Assembly: GCA_963807305.1 (NCBI GenBank)
Contig: CAWEBN010000007.1
Span: forward strand, 1 to 64,000
DNA from: JAOPZW01 sp963807305
Lineage (GTDB): Bacteria; Actinomycetota; Thermoleophilia; Solirubrobacterales; Solirubrobacteraceae
Direction: 5' to 3'
DNA: 64,000 bases
The notes under the pieces are model-generated. The model saw only the letters and a program-made list of their open reading frames with translations. It searched no databases and had not been told where the DNA came from. A program made the position numbers and the translations under genes. Of the stretch, positions 1 to 12,576 are shown in pieces (position 1 is the first letter of the stretch; every line of letters begins with the position of its first letter).

Positions 1-461
1 AACTGCTGGGCGATGGTCGATCCGCCCTGGGCCGCCTTGCGGCTCAGCACGTCCTGCACGAGGGCCCGGCCGATACCGCGCACGTCGATGCCCGAGTTCT
101 CGTAGAAGCGGCGGTCCTCGATGGCGATGATCGCGTTCGTCATGTACGACGACAGATCCTGGTAACGGACGAGCACGCGGCTCTGGTTGTTGGTCAGGAC
201 GCCCAGCGGCTGGTTCTGGGAGTCGACCAGGGTCGAGTTGCGCGCGTCCTGGTACTCCTTGCGGTTCTCGAGGTCGGGCAGGTCGGACGCGACGGCCATC
301 ATCATCCCGAACAGGGTCGAGACGACGGCCAGGATGCTGAGCGGCAGGAAGATGGCCAGCAGCCGGCGCTTCTTGACGCGCGGGCGACCGGCCGCAGGTG
401 GCTCTGGCGGCTCGCGATCGCCGAACAACGGCGTGATGTTCGATCCGTACTCGACGCTCAT
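1..461 (-). CDS. class A penicillin-binding protein (PBP1-type), 5' part only
   Basis: The gene runs off the left edge of the window, so only the first 153 residues are visible. It encodes a bifunctional peptidoglycan glycosyltransferase/transpeptidase of the inner membrane. Residues 1-33 are a Pro-rich cytoplasmic tail ending in basic KKRR. Residues 34-58 form one membrane anchor. The GT51 glycosyltransferase domain then starts, with the catalytic-Glu motif EDRRFY at 115-120 and the signature GGSTIAQQ at 146-153. The transpeptidase domain would lie beyond the window. The start ATG at 461-459 is the only start that keeps the short tail plus anchor. It is divergent from tyrS, with about 100 bp between them. 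Confidence 0.93.
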   Translation of the reverse strand, partial: MSVEYGSNITPLFGDREPPEPPAAGRPRVKKRRLLAIFLPLSILAVVSTLFGMMMAVASDLPDLENRKEYQDARNSTLVDSQNQPLGVLTNNQSRVLVRYQDLSSYMTNAIIAIEDRRFYENSGIDVRGIGRALVQDVLSRKAAQGGSTIAQQ

Positions 462-545
462 GCGGCGGGGGGCAAGGCGGCGTCACCGGCCGCTGCGGGG
501 TGGTCGCGACCAGGCAGCACAGGACGTCGCGACGGCGCTCAACAC

Positions 546-551
546 TAGCAT
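546..551 (+). promoter_or_regulatory. -10-like hexamer of tyrS
   Basis: TAGCAT ends 9 nt before the tyrS ATG. This spacing fits a leaderless or near-leaderless transcript. There is no clear TTGACA at -35. Confidence 0.4.
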
Positions 552-560
552 TGGCCCGCG

Positions 561-1748
561 ATGGGAACCCCCGCTTCGGACGCCGCCTTCCTGGCGCGCA
601 ACGCCGCCGAGTCGCTGCCGGCGGGAGGCCTCGAGGGGCGGTTGGAGGCCGCGCGGCGCGAGGGCCGCCAGCTGCGGGCCAAGCTCGGCCTCGATCCGAC
701 CGCGCCGGACATCCACCTCGGCCACACGGTCGTGCTGCAGAAGCTGCGCGAGTTCCAGGACCTCGGCCATCGGGTGGTCCTGATCGTGGGCGACTACACC
801 GCGCGCGTCGGGGATCCGAGCGGGCGCACGGCGACGCGCCCGGTGCTGTCGGGCGAGGAGATCGACGCCAACGCCCGCACCTACCAGGAGCAGGCCTTCC
901 ACGTGCTCAGCGACGATCCCGAGCTCCTGGAGGTCCGCTTCAACTCCGAGTGGCTCGACATGAGCATGGAGGAGCTCTTCCGTCTGGCCCGCACGACGAC
1001 GGTCGCCCAGCTGCTCGAGCGCGACGACTTCGCCAAGCGCTGGGCCGCCCGGGCGCCGATCTCGATCCTCGAGCTGCTCTATCCGCTCATGCAGGGCTAC
1101 GACTCGGTCGCCGTGCGCTCCGACGTCGAGCTGGGCGGGACGGACCAGACCTTCAACCTGCTGCTCGCGCGCGACATCCAGCGCGCCCATGGCCAGCCCG
1201 AGCAGGCTGTGCTGACCATGCCGATCCTGCCCGGGGTCGACGGCGTGGAGAAGATGTCGAAGTCGCTGGGCAACCATGTCGGCATCACCGAGGCGCCGGG
1301 CGAGATGTATGGGCGCATTCTGTCGCTGCCCGATGAAGCGATGGACACGTGGTTCACGCTGCTCGCCGTCGAGCGCCCGCCGGCGGGCACGTCGGCGCGC
1401 GATGCCAAGCACGCCCTGGCGCGGGCGCTGGTGGCGCGCTTCCATGGTGCCGAGGCGGCCGCGGCGGCCGCGTCGCAGTTCGAGCGCGTCCACGTGCAGC
1501 GCGCGGCGCCGGAGGAGATCGAGGAGCTCGCGGTGGCATCCGCCAACGGCACGGTCCACCTGCCGGCAGCGATCGCCGCCGGCTTCGGGATGTCGCGCTC
1601 GGACGCCCGGCGGATGCTGGCCCAGGGCGGCGTCAGGCTCGACGGCGAGCCGCTCGCGGCCGAGGACCTCGACCTGCCGCGTGAGCGCCTGGACGGCGCC
1701 GTGCTACAGGTCGGAAAGCGCCACTTCCGTCGCCTGCGGGTGAGCTGA
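561..1748 (+). CDS. tyrS: tyrosyl-tRNA synthetase
   Basis: Charges tRNA-Tyr with tyrosine in the cytoplasm. The protein has 395 residues, as expected for a bacterial TyrS. The class I signature HLGH is at 52-55 and the KMSKS loop is near 231-235. Between them are the tyrosine-pocket segments, including GDYTARVGDPSGR and the GGTDQ region. The last 60 residues form an S4 RNA-binding domain that holds the tRNA. The ATG at 561 lies just after a TANNNT hexamer and has no Shine-Dalgarno sequence, which fits a leaderless mRNA. The next gene starts 11 nt downstream and is probably co-transcribed. Confidence 0.97.
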   Translation: MGTPASDAAFLARNAAESLPAGGLEGRLEAARREGRQLRAKLGLDPTAPDIHLGHTVVLQKLREFQDLGHRVVLIVGDYTARVGDPSGRTATRPVLSGEEIDANARTYQEQAFHVLSDDPELLEVRFNSEWLDMSMEELFRLARTTTVAQLLERDDFAKRWAARAPISILELLYPLMQGYDSVAVRSDVELGGTDQTFNLLLARDIQRAHGQPEQAVLTMPILPGVDGVEKMSKSLGNHVGITEAPGEMYGRILSLPDEAMDTWFTLLAVERPPAGTSARDAKHALARALVARFHGAEAAAAAASQFERVHVQRAAPEEIEELAVASANGTVHLPAAIAAGFGMSRSDARRMLAQGGVRLDGEPLAAEDLDLPRERLDGAVLQVGKRHFRRLRVS

Positions 1749-1759
1749 GGCCGGCGGGC

Positions 1760-2176
1760 GTGGCCGTCCACACGGGCCTCCTGCGCCTCGAGACCGCCGG
1801 CGACGGCGCCGTCGTCGACCTGACCGAGGGCGTGCGGTCGGTCGTCGAGCGCTCCGGCGTGCAGTCGGGCGTCGCGGTCGTGTTCGCGGTGGGGGCCACG
1901 GTCGGCGTGACGACGATCGAGTACGAGCCCGGCGCGGTGGAGGACCTCCAGGTCCTGCTGGACCGCCTGGTCCCGCCCGCAGGCGAGTACCGCCACAACG
2001 AGCTCAACGGCGACACGAACGCCCACAGCCACCTGCGGGCAGCGGTCATCGGGCCGAGCGAGACGATCCCGATCGTCGCCGGCGAGCTCGGCCTGGGGGC
2101 CTGGCAGCAGGTGGTCCTGGTCGACTTCGATGACCGATCGCGCGAGCGGATCGTCTCGGTTCAGGTCCTGTCCTGA
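1760..2176 (+). CDS. YjbQ/UPF0047 family protein
   Basis: A small cytoplasmic protein of 138 residues, the usual size for YjbQ. Some members have weak thiamine-phosphate synthase activity, but the physiological role is not settled. The family signature is visible in the second half: Y-R-H-N-E-L around residues 75-80, then N-A-H-S-H-L and a G-P-S-E-T-I-P-I stretch. The conserved His residues form the metal/phosphate site. It starts with GTG 11 nt after the tyrS stop, so it is probably the second gene of a tyrS unit. The rRNA operon follows. Confidence 0.85.
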   Translation: MAVHTGLLRLETAGDGAVVDLTEGVRSVVERSGVQSGVAVVFAVGATVGVTTIEYEPGAVEDLQVLLDRLVPPAGEYRHNELNGDTNAHSHLRAAVIGPSETIPIVAGELGLGAWQQVVLVDFDDRSRERIVSVQVLS

Positions 2177-2541
2177 GATGCGCTACAGTTCCGCGGCTGC
2201 TCGGGGCGGCGCCAACGTCGAAACCTCATGGAGGGATCGCGGATGGCGCGCTATACTGGGCGGTCCGCGCCGGTCGCTGCGTGCGACTGGTCGCGTCTCT
2301 TGAGAAGGAATCCCCTTCCCGACAGGGCGCGGCGGTCTTTGAAAACTCAACAGCATGCGCACTTGGGTCGAATTTCGACCCGGTGTGCGTCCAGGTTCGA
2401 TCCACCGATCCCAGCCGGGCTCGGTGGACCTGAGAATTGACCCGTCATAGATCGCGGCGCCACGGTGTACTCGGTGCCGCATATGGTCCATGACAGCTCT
2501 TTGTGACGAGTGTGCGCCTTCGGGCTCGCGCTCAGCAGTTC
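2177..2541 (+). promoter_or_regulatory. rRNA operon promoter and leader region
   Basis: This 365-nt stretch has no gene and leads into the 16S rRNA. TATACT at 2252-2257 is the best -10 candidate, although the matching -35 position (tggagg, 2229-2234) is poor. A second candidate is TACAGT at 2184-2189. A boxA-like element (ctttgaaaact) lies at 2337-2347, inside the upstream arm of the 16S processing stem. A fair inference is that the leader supports antitermination by Nus factors. Confidence 0.55.
2326..2358 (+). promoter_or_regulatory. upstream arm of the 16S processing stem with boxA-like element
   Basis: These 33 nt are complementary, with only about five mismatches, to 4251-4283 in the spacer. 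They include an uninterrupted 17-bp block (2342-2358 against 4251-4267). The two strands would close the pre-16S rRNA into the long helix usually cut by RNase III. The boxA-like ctttgaaaact is embedded in this arm. Confidence 0.8.
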
Positions 2542-7436
<4,895 letters not shown>

Positions 7437-7508
7437 ATTTTTTTGTGGTACCCGAATGTGGCGCTGTGCGGTTTTGAAGGGCCTCCGGGAGGGCGTGGTC
7501 TCGCCCGA

Positions 7509-7625
7509 TTCCGGTGGTCATGGCGAGGGGGAAACACCTCTTCCCATTCCGAACAGAGCAGTTAAGCCCCTCAGCGCCGATGGTACTTGGCCCGCAAGGG
7601 CCCGGGAGAGTAGGACGCCGCCGGT
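7509..7625 (+). rRNA. rrf: 5S ribosomal RNA
   Basis: About 117 nt. It starts ttccggtggtcatggcgag, contains the conserved cattccgaacagagcagttaa segment (split here by length only) and ends gtaggacgccgccgg. The ends pair as the expected terminal helix. It lies 72 nt after the 23S gene and 9 nt before the terminator. Confidence 0.95.
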
Positions 7626-7633
7626 TATATGTT

Positions 7634-7664
7634 GGAACGGGCCGCCCCTCGGGCGGCCCGTTCT
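7634..7664 (+). terminator. rRNA operon terminator
   Basis: A perfect 13-bp GC-rich stem (7635-7647 with 7651-7663) has a 3-nt loop, directly after the 5S rRNA. The T-tract after it is weak (tctgcgttgtg). Confidence 0.85.
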
Positions 7665-7689
7665 GCGTTGTGGGCCTGGCGGACGCGGG

Positions 7690-7695
7690 TAGCCT
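7690..7695 (+). promoter_or_regulatory. -10-like hexamer of the GNAT gene
   Basis: TAGCCT ends 7 nt before the GTG start. TTGTGG lies 16 bp upstream of it as a possible -35 element. The transcript would be leaderless. Confidence 0.45.
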
Positions 7696-7702
7696 CGCGC
7701 CC

Positions 7703-8212
7703 GTGCAGACGGCGCGCCTCGAGCTGCGGCCGATCGCCGAGGAGCACGTCGAGGCGCTGGCCGACCTCGACGCCCGGCCGGAGGTCCGTGCGGCCATCGA
7801 TCCGTTCGGCGAGCACCTGCCCGAGGACCGAGCCGCCCTGCGCGCCTACGAGGGACGTCTCGTCGGGGATCCGGGCTTCCTCGCCGCCATCGAGCGGCGG
7901 AGCGGTGCGCTCGTGGGCTGGTTCCAGTTCCAGGAGACCGACGGGCGCCCAGGCGAGCGCGAGCTCGGCTACCGGCTGCGCCCGGAGGCATGGGGCCAGG
8001 GCTACGCGACCGAGGGCGCCGCGGCGCTGCTGCGCGAGGCCTTCGCGCGTCCGGGCATCGCGCGCGTCTACGCCCATTCGCTGCTCGACAATCCGGCTTC
8101 GATCCGCGTGATGCGGAAGGTCGGCATGACCTACGCCGGCCCATGGTCCTACCGCGGGCTGCCCGGGGCCGAGTACGAGGCCCTGGCACCGTCAGGGACG
8201 GACCGGCCCTGA
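7703..8212 (+). CDS. GNAT family N-acetyltransferase
   Basis: A 169-residue acetyl-CoA-dependent acetyltransferase of the RimJ/RimL-like group. The N-terminal TARLELRPI strand is typical. The acetyl-CoA loop is read as RPEAWGQGYATEGA (about residues 94-107), followed by a YAHSLLDNPASIRVMRKVGM segment that marks the ribosomal-protein/small-molecule acetyltransferase subgroup. The substrate cannot be told from sequence. Longer reading is possible upstream into the 5S gene, but the GTG at 7703, right behind a -10-like hexamer, begins at the conserved first strand. Confidence 0.88.
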   Translation: MQTARLELRPIAEEHVEALADLDARPEVRAAIDPFGEHLPEDRAALRAYEGRLVGDPGFLAAIERRSGALVGWFQFQETDGRPGERELGYRLRPEAWGQGYATEGAAALLREAFARPGIARVYAHSLLDNPASIRVMRKVGMTYAGPWSYRGLPGAEYEALAPSGTDRP

Positions 8213-8936
8213 ACGACCGCGGGCCGCTCCCCTGGCGGCCCGGATCGTTCGTGGCGGCCCTCCCAGGCCGCTCAGCGCGCGAAGGGATGCGCGCTGCGGC
8301 GCCGCGGAAGCGCCCGATGGGGCGTGACGCAGCAGTGGGTCCGCGCGGGGACCGTCCCGGGGCGCCCGGGCCGTAACGTCGCGCTCAGGGGCGCGCGGTG
8401 CGGGTGGGGCGTGGGGAATTCGACGGGGCCGTGCGGGCTCGCGCTCGGAAGGGCCGCATCCACGCCGCCGGACCAGAGGTCGCGGGCGGTGGTGCAGCTC
8501 TCGAGCGTGGCGAAGGCGACGGCCAGGTCGACGGCGCGCCGGACGGTCGCGCGCCATGAAGACGCGGCCGGCCGGGGGTTCGAGGCAGGGGAGAACATGT
8601 GTTCGTGAACCTAGGCCGGGCGTCGGACGGAAGGGGGGTGCTGCAACCGAAGTTGCAGGGCGGCCTGCGAGCGGCTCCGCAGCGGGCCACGCGGGGCCGA
8701 GGGGGGCGGCCTGCGAGCGGCTCCGCAGCGGGCCACGCGGGGGCGAGGGGGGCGGCCCGCGGCCTGCGCCGCTGCGCGCCACGGGAGCGTGGTGGGGGCG
8801 GCCCGCGAGCGCCGCTGCGGGCCATGCGGGGGCGACGGGCGGCCCGCAGGCTGCGCCGCTGCGCGCCACGCGGGGGCGACGGGCGGCCCGCAGGCTGCGC
8901 CGCTCCACGCCACGGGGCGCGCGGGGGGCCCCTGAG
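8213..8936. other. gene-free stretch with tandem repeats
   Basis: I recognise no gene in these 724 nt. The first half (8213-8640) is unremarkable. The open frames through it are Arg/Pro/Ala-rich translations of GC-rich DNA without a known family. The second half is the repeat array described separately. One weak frame on the minus strand (8598-8272) begins like a normal protein, but I could not assign it. Confidence 0.5.
8658..8935. repeat. tandem array of six degenerate 41-46-nt repeats
   Basis: Copies begin near 8658, 8704, 8750, 8796, 8837 and 8881, which gives periods of 46, 46, 46, 41 and 44 nt. Each starts with gggcggcc(t/c)gcg and ends with a gccacgcggg-like segment. Copies 1 and 2 are nearly identical and the later ones diverge. 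Each unit can fold on itself through ggcctgc/gcagcgggcc. The array ends right at the stop codon of the minus-strand dehydrogenase gene. Confidence 0.75.
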
Positions 8937-10043
8937 CTAGACGCTCGTGCCCAGCGAGGACCAGACGTCGATCTTCGTGCGCACGCGCGCGATGACCTCG
9001 CTGGTGAAGCCCGACGTGGTGGCCTGGCCGCCCAGGTCTGGCGTGCGCACGCCGGCCGCGCTGGCCTCCAGCACGGACTCGTAGATCGCGCGCGCCGCGC
9101 GGTGGGCGCCCGCGTAGCCGCGCACGCCGGCGTAGTGCAGGACGGCGCCGCAGGCCAGGATCATGGCCATCGGATTGGCGACGTCCATGCCCTGCAGCGC
9201 CGGGGCGGTGCCGTGCGGGGCCTCGGCCATGGCCACCTGGGTCTCGAACTCCTCGTCGAAGGCCAGCAGGACCGACTCTGCGCCCGCGATCGAGCCGAAC
9301 ATCGGCATCACGAGGTCGCTGAGGCAGTCACCGTCGCGGTTCAGCGCGGGGATGACGAGCGGCATCTCCGGCGGGGAGCTGATCAGCCCGGCGTAGGTCG
9401 CGTCGATGAGGACCGGCTGGTAGGGGACCTCGGGGTTACGGGCGGCCGCCGCGTCGAGCTCCTCCTTGAGCATCCCCTCGTAGACGGGCGAGACGGTCCA
9501 CTTCGGTCCGCCGTAGACCATGCCGCCCATCTGCTCGGCGGTGCGGAAGGCGTACTCCGCGACCGCCCGGCAGGTCGAGCGCGTGACCTTCTCGATCCGG
9601 TAGGCCACCTCGTCGGGAGCTCCCTCGGTGCCCTCGCGCCACTGCTTGGCTCCGTAGGCGTCCTCGACGGCCATGCGCACCACGCTGATCGGATGGTGCA
9701 CGCCGGCGATCGGCGTCACGCCCGGGATGCGGCGCCCGGTGCGGATGATGACCTTGCCGTCGACCCCCTCGCGCACGATCCGGTTGGGCGAGCCGACGTC
9801 GTCCTTGCCCTCGGGCGTCACGGTGGCCGCCTTCAGGCCGAATCCGGCCTCCTTCATGGCCGCTGCGGCCTCCTCGACGACCGCGTTGGACGTGGCGCGG
9901 CGGTTCTCCAGCGAGAGGTCGTATCCCTCGAGCTCGAGTTCCATCGCGATGACGTCCGGCTCGAGGACGCGCAGCGCCTGCTCGAGCAGTTCCTGCCCCG
10001 TCTCATCGCCCTCGAGCACGACGATCTTCGGCACTTCGGCCAT
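8937..10043 (-). CDS. isocitrate/isopropylmalate dehydrogenase family protein
   Basis: A 368-residue cytoplasmic beta-decarboxylating dehydrogenase that oxidises a 2-hydroxy diacid with NAD(P). The N-terminal strand KIVVLEGDETGQELLEQAL starts the Rossmann-like domain. The segment NRDGDCLSDLVMPMFGSIAG carries the metal-binding Asp residues and the family signature NxDGDxxSD. EAPHGTAP is the cofactor loop. The stretch GRRIPGVTPIAGVHHP and the GGPKWTVSPVYEGM region look more like isocitrate dehydrogenase than LeuB. A function in the TCA cycle is therefore likely but not proven. Start ATG chosen at 10043, where homology begins. Longer in-frame starts upstream have no similarity. Confidence 0.87.
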   Translation of the reverse strand: MAEVPKIVVLEGDETGQELLEQALRVLEPDVIAMELELEGYDLSLENRRATSNAVVEEAAAAMKEAGFGLKAATVTPEGKDDVGSPNRIVREGVDGKVIIRTGRRIPGVTPIAGVHHPISVVRMAVEDAYGAKQWREGTEGAPDEVAYRIEKVTRSTCRAVAEYAFRTAEQMGGMVYGGPKWTVSPVYEGMLKEELDAAAARNPEVPYQPVLIDATYAGLISSPPEMPLVIPALNRDGDCLSDLVMPMFGSIAGAESVLLAFDEEFETQVAMAEAPHGTAPALQGMDVANPMAMILACGAVLHYAGVRGYAGAHRAARAIYESVLEASAAGVRTPDLGGQATTSGFTSEVIARVRTKIDVWSSLGTSV

Positions 10044-10051
10044 TGCTCGCC

Positions 10052-10057
10052 ACGATA
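10052..10057 (-). promoter_or_regulatory. -10-like hexamer of the dehydrogenase gene
   Basis: TATCGT on the minus strand ends 8 nt before the ATG. It fits a leaderless transcript. Confidence 0.4.
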
Positions 10058-10100
10058 ACCGGAAGGTCGCCGCCGGCGAGGCTAGGCTCTGCGGCCAAGG

Positions 10101-10442
10101 ATGAACGGCGTGCCATGCAGCTGGTGCGGGGTCGAGGTCGGGGCGGACGAGGGGTTCCGCGCGTCCGAGCCGGAGGGCGAGCGCAAGGCCGCCTTCTGCC
10201 GCCTCGAGCACGTCGTCCCCTGGGCCATCCAGGGCGCCCATTGGGATCCGGGGACCATCGTGCGCCCCGGCGAGCCCGACGACGGCCTGGGCCGCTGCGC
10301 GCACTGCGGCGGCCCTCTGGGCGATCGCCGTGTGCTCCTCGTCCGCCACCGCGGCGAGCACCGCATCGCCGACGCGTTCTGCGGCGTCGACCACCTGCTG
10401 CAGTGGGCGAAGGCCGGGGGGCGCTGGCAGGCGCCGAGCTAG
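10101..10442 (+). CDS. hypothetical protein with Cys/His metal-binding pattern
   Basis: A 113-residue protein that I cannot assign to a named family. It has two repeats of the same layout: an N-terminal CSWCG, then C-R-L-E-H, and in the second half CAHCGG, then C-G-V-D-H. This CxxC...CxxxH duplicated pattern suggests two zinc-binding units. Each unit ends in a (V/L)xWA motif (VVPWAIQG, LLQWAKAG). No membrane segment is visible. It is divergent from the dehydrogenase, with 57 bp between the starts. TAGGCT at 10083-10088 is the likely -10 element. A real gene is likely because its codon use matches its neighbours. Confidence 0.72.
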   Translation: MNGVPCSWCGVEVGADEGFRASEPEGERKAAFCRLEHVVPWAIQGAHWDPGTIVRPGEPDDGLGRCAHCGGPLGDRRVLLVRHRGEHRIADAFCGVDHLLQWAKAGGRWQAPS

Positions 10443-10655
10443 TTCGGGCTCTTCCGGTTTGTCGTCCGCGCCGCGGTTGGGCGCTGTGCGGCGTCTACTG
10501 CCTCACCGAGGGACAGGGTGGTTGCGGCGGGCAGTGCGCCCGTCGTCGTCCTCGAGGAGGGCTGTGCGCTTTTTGCGAACCATGGGTTCGCTCAAGTCGC
10601 ACGCGCCGCTCGAACGGGAGTCGCGGGCGCTCCGATCGCCGCTGACTCCCTTCCC

Positions 10656-10700
10656 TCGGTGCCCTGCCCGCGGACCGCTCGGTGCCCTTCCCGCGGACCG
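10656..10700. repeat. 22-nt direct repeat, two copies
   Basis: The sequence tcggtgccctgcccgcgga plus ccg at 10656-10677 recurs at 10679-10700 with one change. It lies in the 284-nt gap between the Cys-rich gene and the 3' end of the MFS gene. Nothing else is recognisable in this gap. Confidence 0.6.
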
Positions 10701-10726
10701 GCGCAAAACGCTCGGGGCCGAGGCGC

Positions 10727-11920
10727 CTACGCCCGCACCGTCGCCCGCCCCGCCACCGCGATCAACGCCGTCACCCCGCCCGCCACCACCACAGCGCCGA
10801 AGCCCGGGCGCCAGCCCCAGCTCTGCGCGAGGGCGCCGGCGACCGCGCTGCCTCCCGCGGCGCCGAGTCCGATGGACGTGATCGGCCACGCGAAGGCCTC
10901 GGTGACGGCGCCCGGAGGCGCGACGTCGCCCACGAGCTCGTTGGCCGCGGCCATGTAGGGCGCCAGGCACAGCCCGGCGACCAGCGCGAGCGGCGCCATC
11001 GCCAGCAGCGACGGGGCCAGCAGCAGCGGCAGGGAGCACAGCGGGAAGACCGCGGCCAGGCGCACCCAGCGCGCCCCCGGCGACGAGGTGTGCTCGCGCC
11101 CGCCATAGGTCAGGCCGCCGACGCCGCTGCCCGCCGCCCATGCGGCCATGAGCGCGCCGGCCGCCGCGCGCGAGCCGTGGTCGGTCGCGAAGGCGGTCAT
11201 CGTCACCTCGGTGGCGCCGAGCGCGAAGCCGACGGGGGCCGTCGCGGCGACGATGGTGCGCACGCCGGGCGAGGCCAGCGCGCCGAGCAGGTGGCGTTCG
11301 TGGTCGCGGGCGTCCGGCCTCCAGGCGCGTGAGGCCGGCGACGCCACGAGCACGACGGTCCCCAGTAGGACGAAGGCGCACGAGACGAGTAGCGCCACCG
11401 CGGGCGAGGCGACGACGAGGATGGCCGCGGTGAGCAGGGGACCCGCGACGAAGACCAGCTCGATGGCGATCCCGTCCAGCGCATAGGCGGTGGGCAGCAG
11501 CCTGGCGTCGTCGGCCAGCAGGCCGGCCAGCAGCGGCCGGACGACGGAGCCCACGGGCGGGATGGTGATGCCGGCCGCGAGGCCGCACGCGACCAGCGCC
11601 GCCGTGGGCGCCCCGGCGAGCCCCAGGGCGACGAGCCCGCACAAGGCGACGGCGTGCAGTCCCGCCAGCGGCAGCATCACGCGGGCATGCCCGTGGCGAT
11701 CGATGAGCCGCCCCAGGGCCGGGGCCGAGAAGCCGACGCCGAGGCCGAAGGCGGCGGCGACGAGTCCGGCGCGCGCGAACGATCCCGTCTCGGCGCGCAC
11801 GAAGAGGACCATGCCCAGGCTGTCGATGCCGATGGGCATGCGCGCCAGGACCGCGGCGCCGAGCAGGCGTGCGACGTCCGGCGCCCGCAGCACGCGGGCG
11901 AAGCGCCCGACGGCCGTCAC
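10727..11920 (-). CDS. MFS transporter
   Basis: A 397-residue integral membrane protein with about 12 hydrophobic segments, the usual major-facilitator size. The loop after TM2 reads LGRLIDRHGHARVM, the conserved G-x-L-x-D-R-x-G-R-x-x-x signature of the family. The second half repeats the pattern with weaker motifs. The substrate is unknown; closest in appearance are drug/sugar efflux-type MFS proteins. It starts with GTG 7 nt after the stop of the HD-domain gene on the same strand, so the two form an operon. Confidence 0.88.
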   Translation of the reverse strand: MTAVGRFARVLRAPDVARLLGAAVLARMPIGIDSLGMVLFVRAETGSFARAGLVAAAFGLGVGFSAPALGRLIDRHGHARVMLPLAGLHAVALCGLVALGLAGAPTAALVACGLAAGITIPPVGSVVRPLLAGLLADDARLLPTAYALDGIAIELVFVAGPLLTAAILVVASPAVALLVSCAFVLLGTVVLVASPASRAWRPDARDHERHLLGALASPGVRTIVAATAPVGFALGATEVTMTAFATDHGSRAAAGALMAAWAAGSGVGGLTYGGREHTSSPGARWVRLAAVFPLCSLPLLLAPSLLAMAPLALVAGLCLAPYMAAANELVGDVAPPGAVTEAFAWPITSIGLGAAGGSAVAGALAQSWGWRPGFGAVVVAGGVTALIAVAGRATVRA

Positions 11921-11927
11921 CGGGGCG

Positions 11928-12518
11928 CTATCCGGTGCTCGCCGCGTCGCGTCCGTGGAGCTCGAGCTCGTCGGCGCGCTCCTCGAGCGCAGCGACGACG
12001 AAGGCGATGTGCTCGTCGAAGTCCACCCCGAGCTCCTCGGCGCCGGCGCGGACCTCGTCGCGGTTGACGGCCGCCGCGAAGCTCGGCTGCTTGAGCTTCT
12101 TCTTGACCGACTTGGGCGTCAGCCCGTGGATGCCCTCGGGCCGTACGTACGCACAGGCCAGGATGAACCCGCTGAGCTCGTCGACGGCGTAGAGCGTCTT
12201 CTCCAGATCGGAGTCGCGCGAGACGCCGAGGAAGTCCGCGTGCGAGGCGATGGCCCGCACCACGACCGGGTCGACGTCGCGCGCCTCGAGCTCGGCCAGC
12301 GCGATGCGCGGGTGGCCAGTGCCGAGGTCAGGGTGACGCTCGTAGTCCATGTCGTGCAGGAGCCCGACGACGCCCCACAGCTCCTCGTCCTCGCCGTTGC
12401 GCCGGGCGTAGGCGCGCATCGCGGCCTCGACGGCCAGACAATGCCGGCGCAGGGACTCCGATTGGACCCATTCACTGAGAAGGTTCCAGGCCTCCTCGCG
12501 CGAAAGCTGCACGGACAT
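11928..12518 (-). CDS. HD domain-containing protein
   Basis: A 196-residue protein of the HD superfamily of metal-dependent phosphohydrolases. The metal ligands are visible as H26 (RRHCLAVE), the HD pair in GLLHDMDYERHP (about 54-65), and the later ASHADF and VDELSGFI with conserved His/Asp. The pattern matches the family often annotated as HDIG/HD hydrolase; the substrate is unknown. The ATG at 12518 was chosen over the longer frame because homology begins there and TAGCCT lies 7 nt upstream. It is the first gene of an operon with the MFS transporter and is divergent from murA. Confidence 0.85.
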   Translation of the reverse strand: MSVQLSREEAWNLLSEWVQSESLRRHCLAVEAAMRAYARRNGEDEELWGVVGLLHDMDYERHPDLGTGHPRIALAELEARDVDPVVVRAIASHADFLGVSRDSDLEKTLYAVDELSGFILACAYVRPEGIHGLTPKSVKKKLKQPSFAAAVNRDEVRAGAEELGVDFDEHIAFVVAALEERADELELHGRDAASTG

Positions 12519-12525
12519 GGCTGTT

Positions 12526-12531
12526 AGGCTA
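12526..12531 (-). promoter_or_regulatory. -10-like hexamer of the HD-domain gene
   Basis: TAGCCT on the minus strand ends 7 nt before the ATG. The plus strand of the same palindrome (ggctagcc) gives TAGGCT at 12525-12530, 46 nt upstream of murA, so the element may serve both directions. Confidence 0.4.
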
Positions 12532-12576
12532 GCCGAGCCGCCGTCTGCGCCCCCGAAGGCGGCCACCCCTCATCTC

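Noticed and set aside
8213..8600. A gene on the minus strand (8598-8272)
   Set aside because: The frame is open, but no motif or family could be recognised and the second half is Pro/Arg/His-rich noise. Not called.
8658..8935. CRISPR array
   Set aside because: The units are contiguous and degenerate, with no constant repeat separated by unique spacers, and no cas gene is near.
8599..8940. A 113-codon frame through the tandem repeats
   Set aside because: Its protein is only a translation of the repeat units (Ala/Arg/Gly/Pro). The frame breaks where the period changes to 41 and 44 nt, with no start signal.
8556..10058. A plus-strand frame of 500 codons opposite the dehydrogenase gene
   Set aside because: It is the antisense of a well-conserved minus-strand gene. 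Its protein is Arg/Ala/His-rich without any family likeness, as expected for the complement of GC-rich coding DNA.
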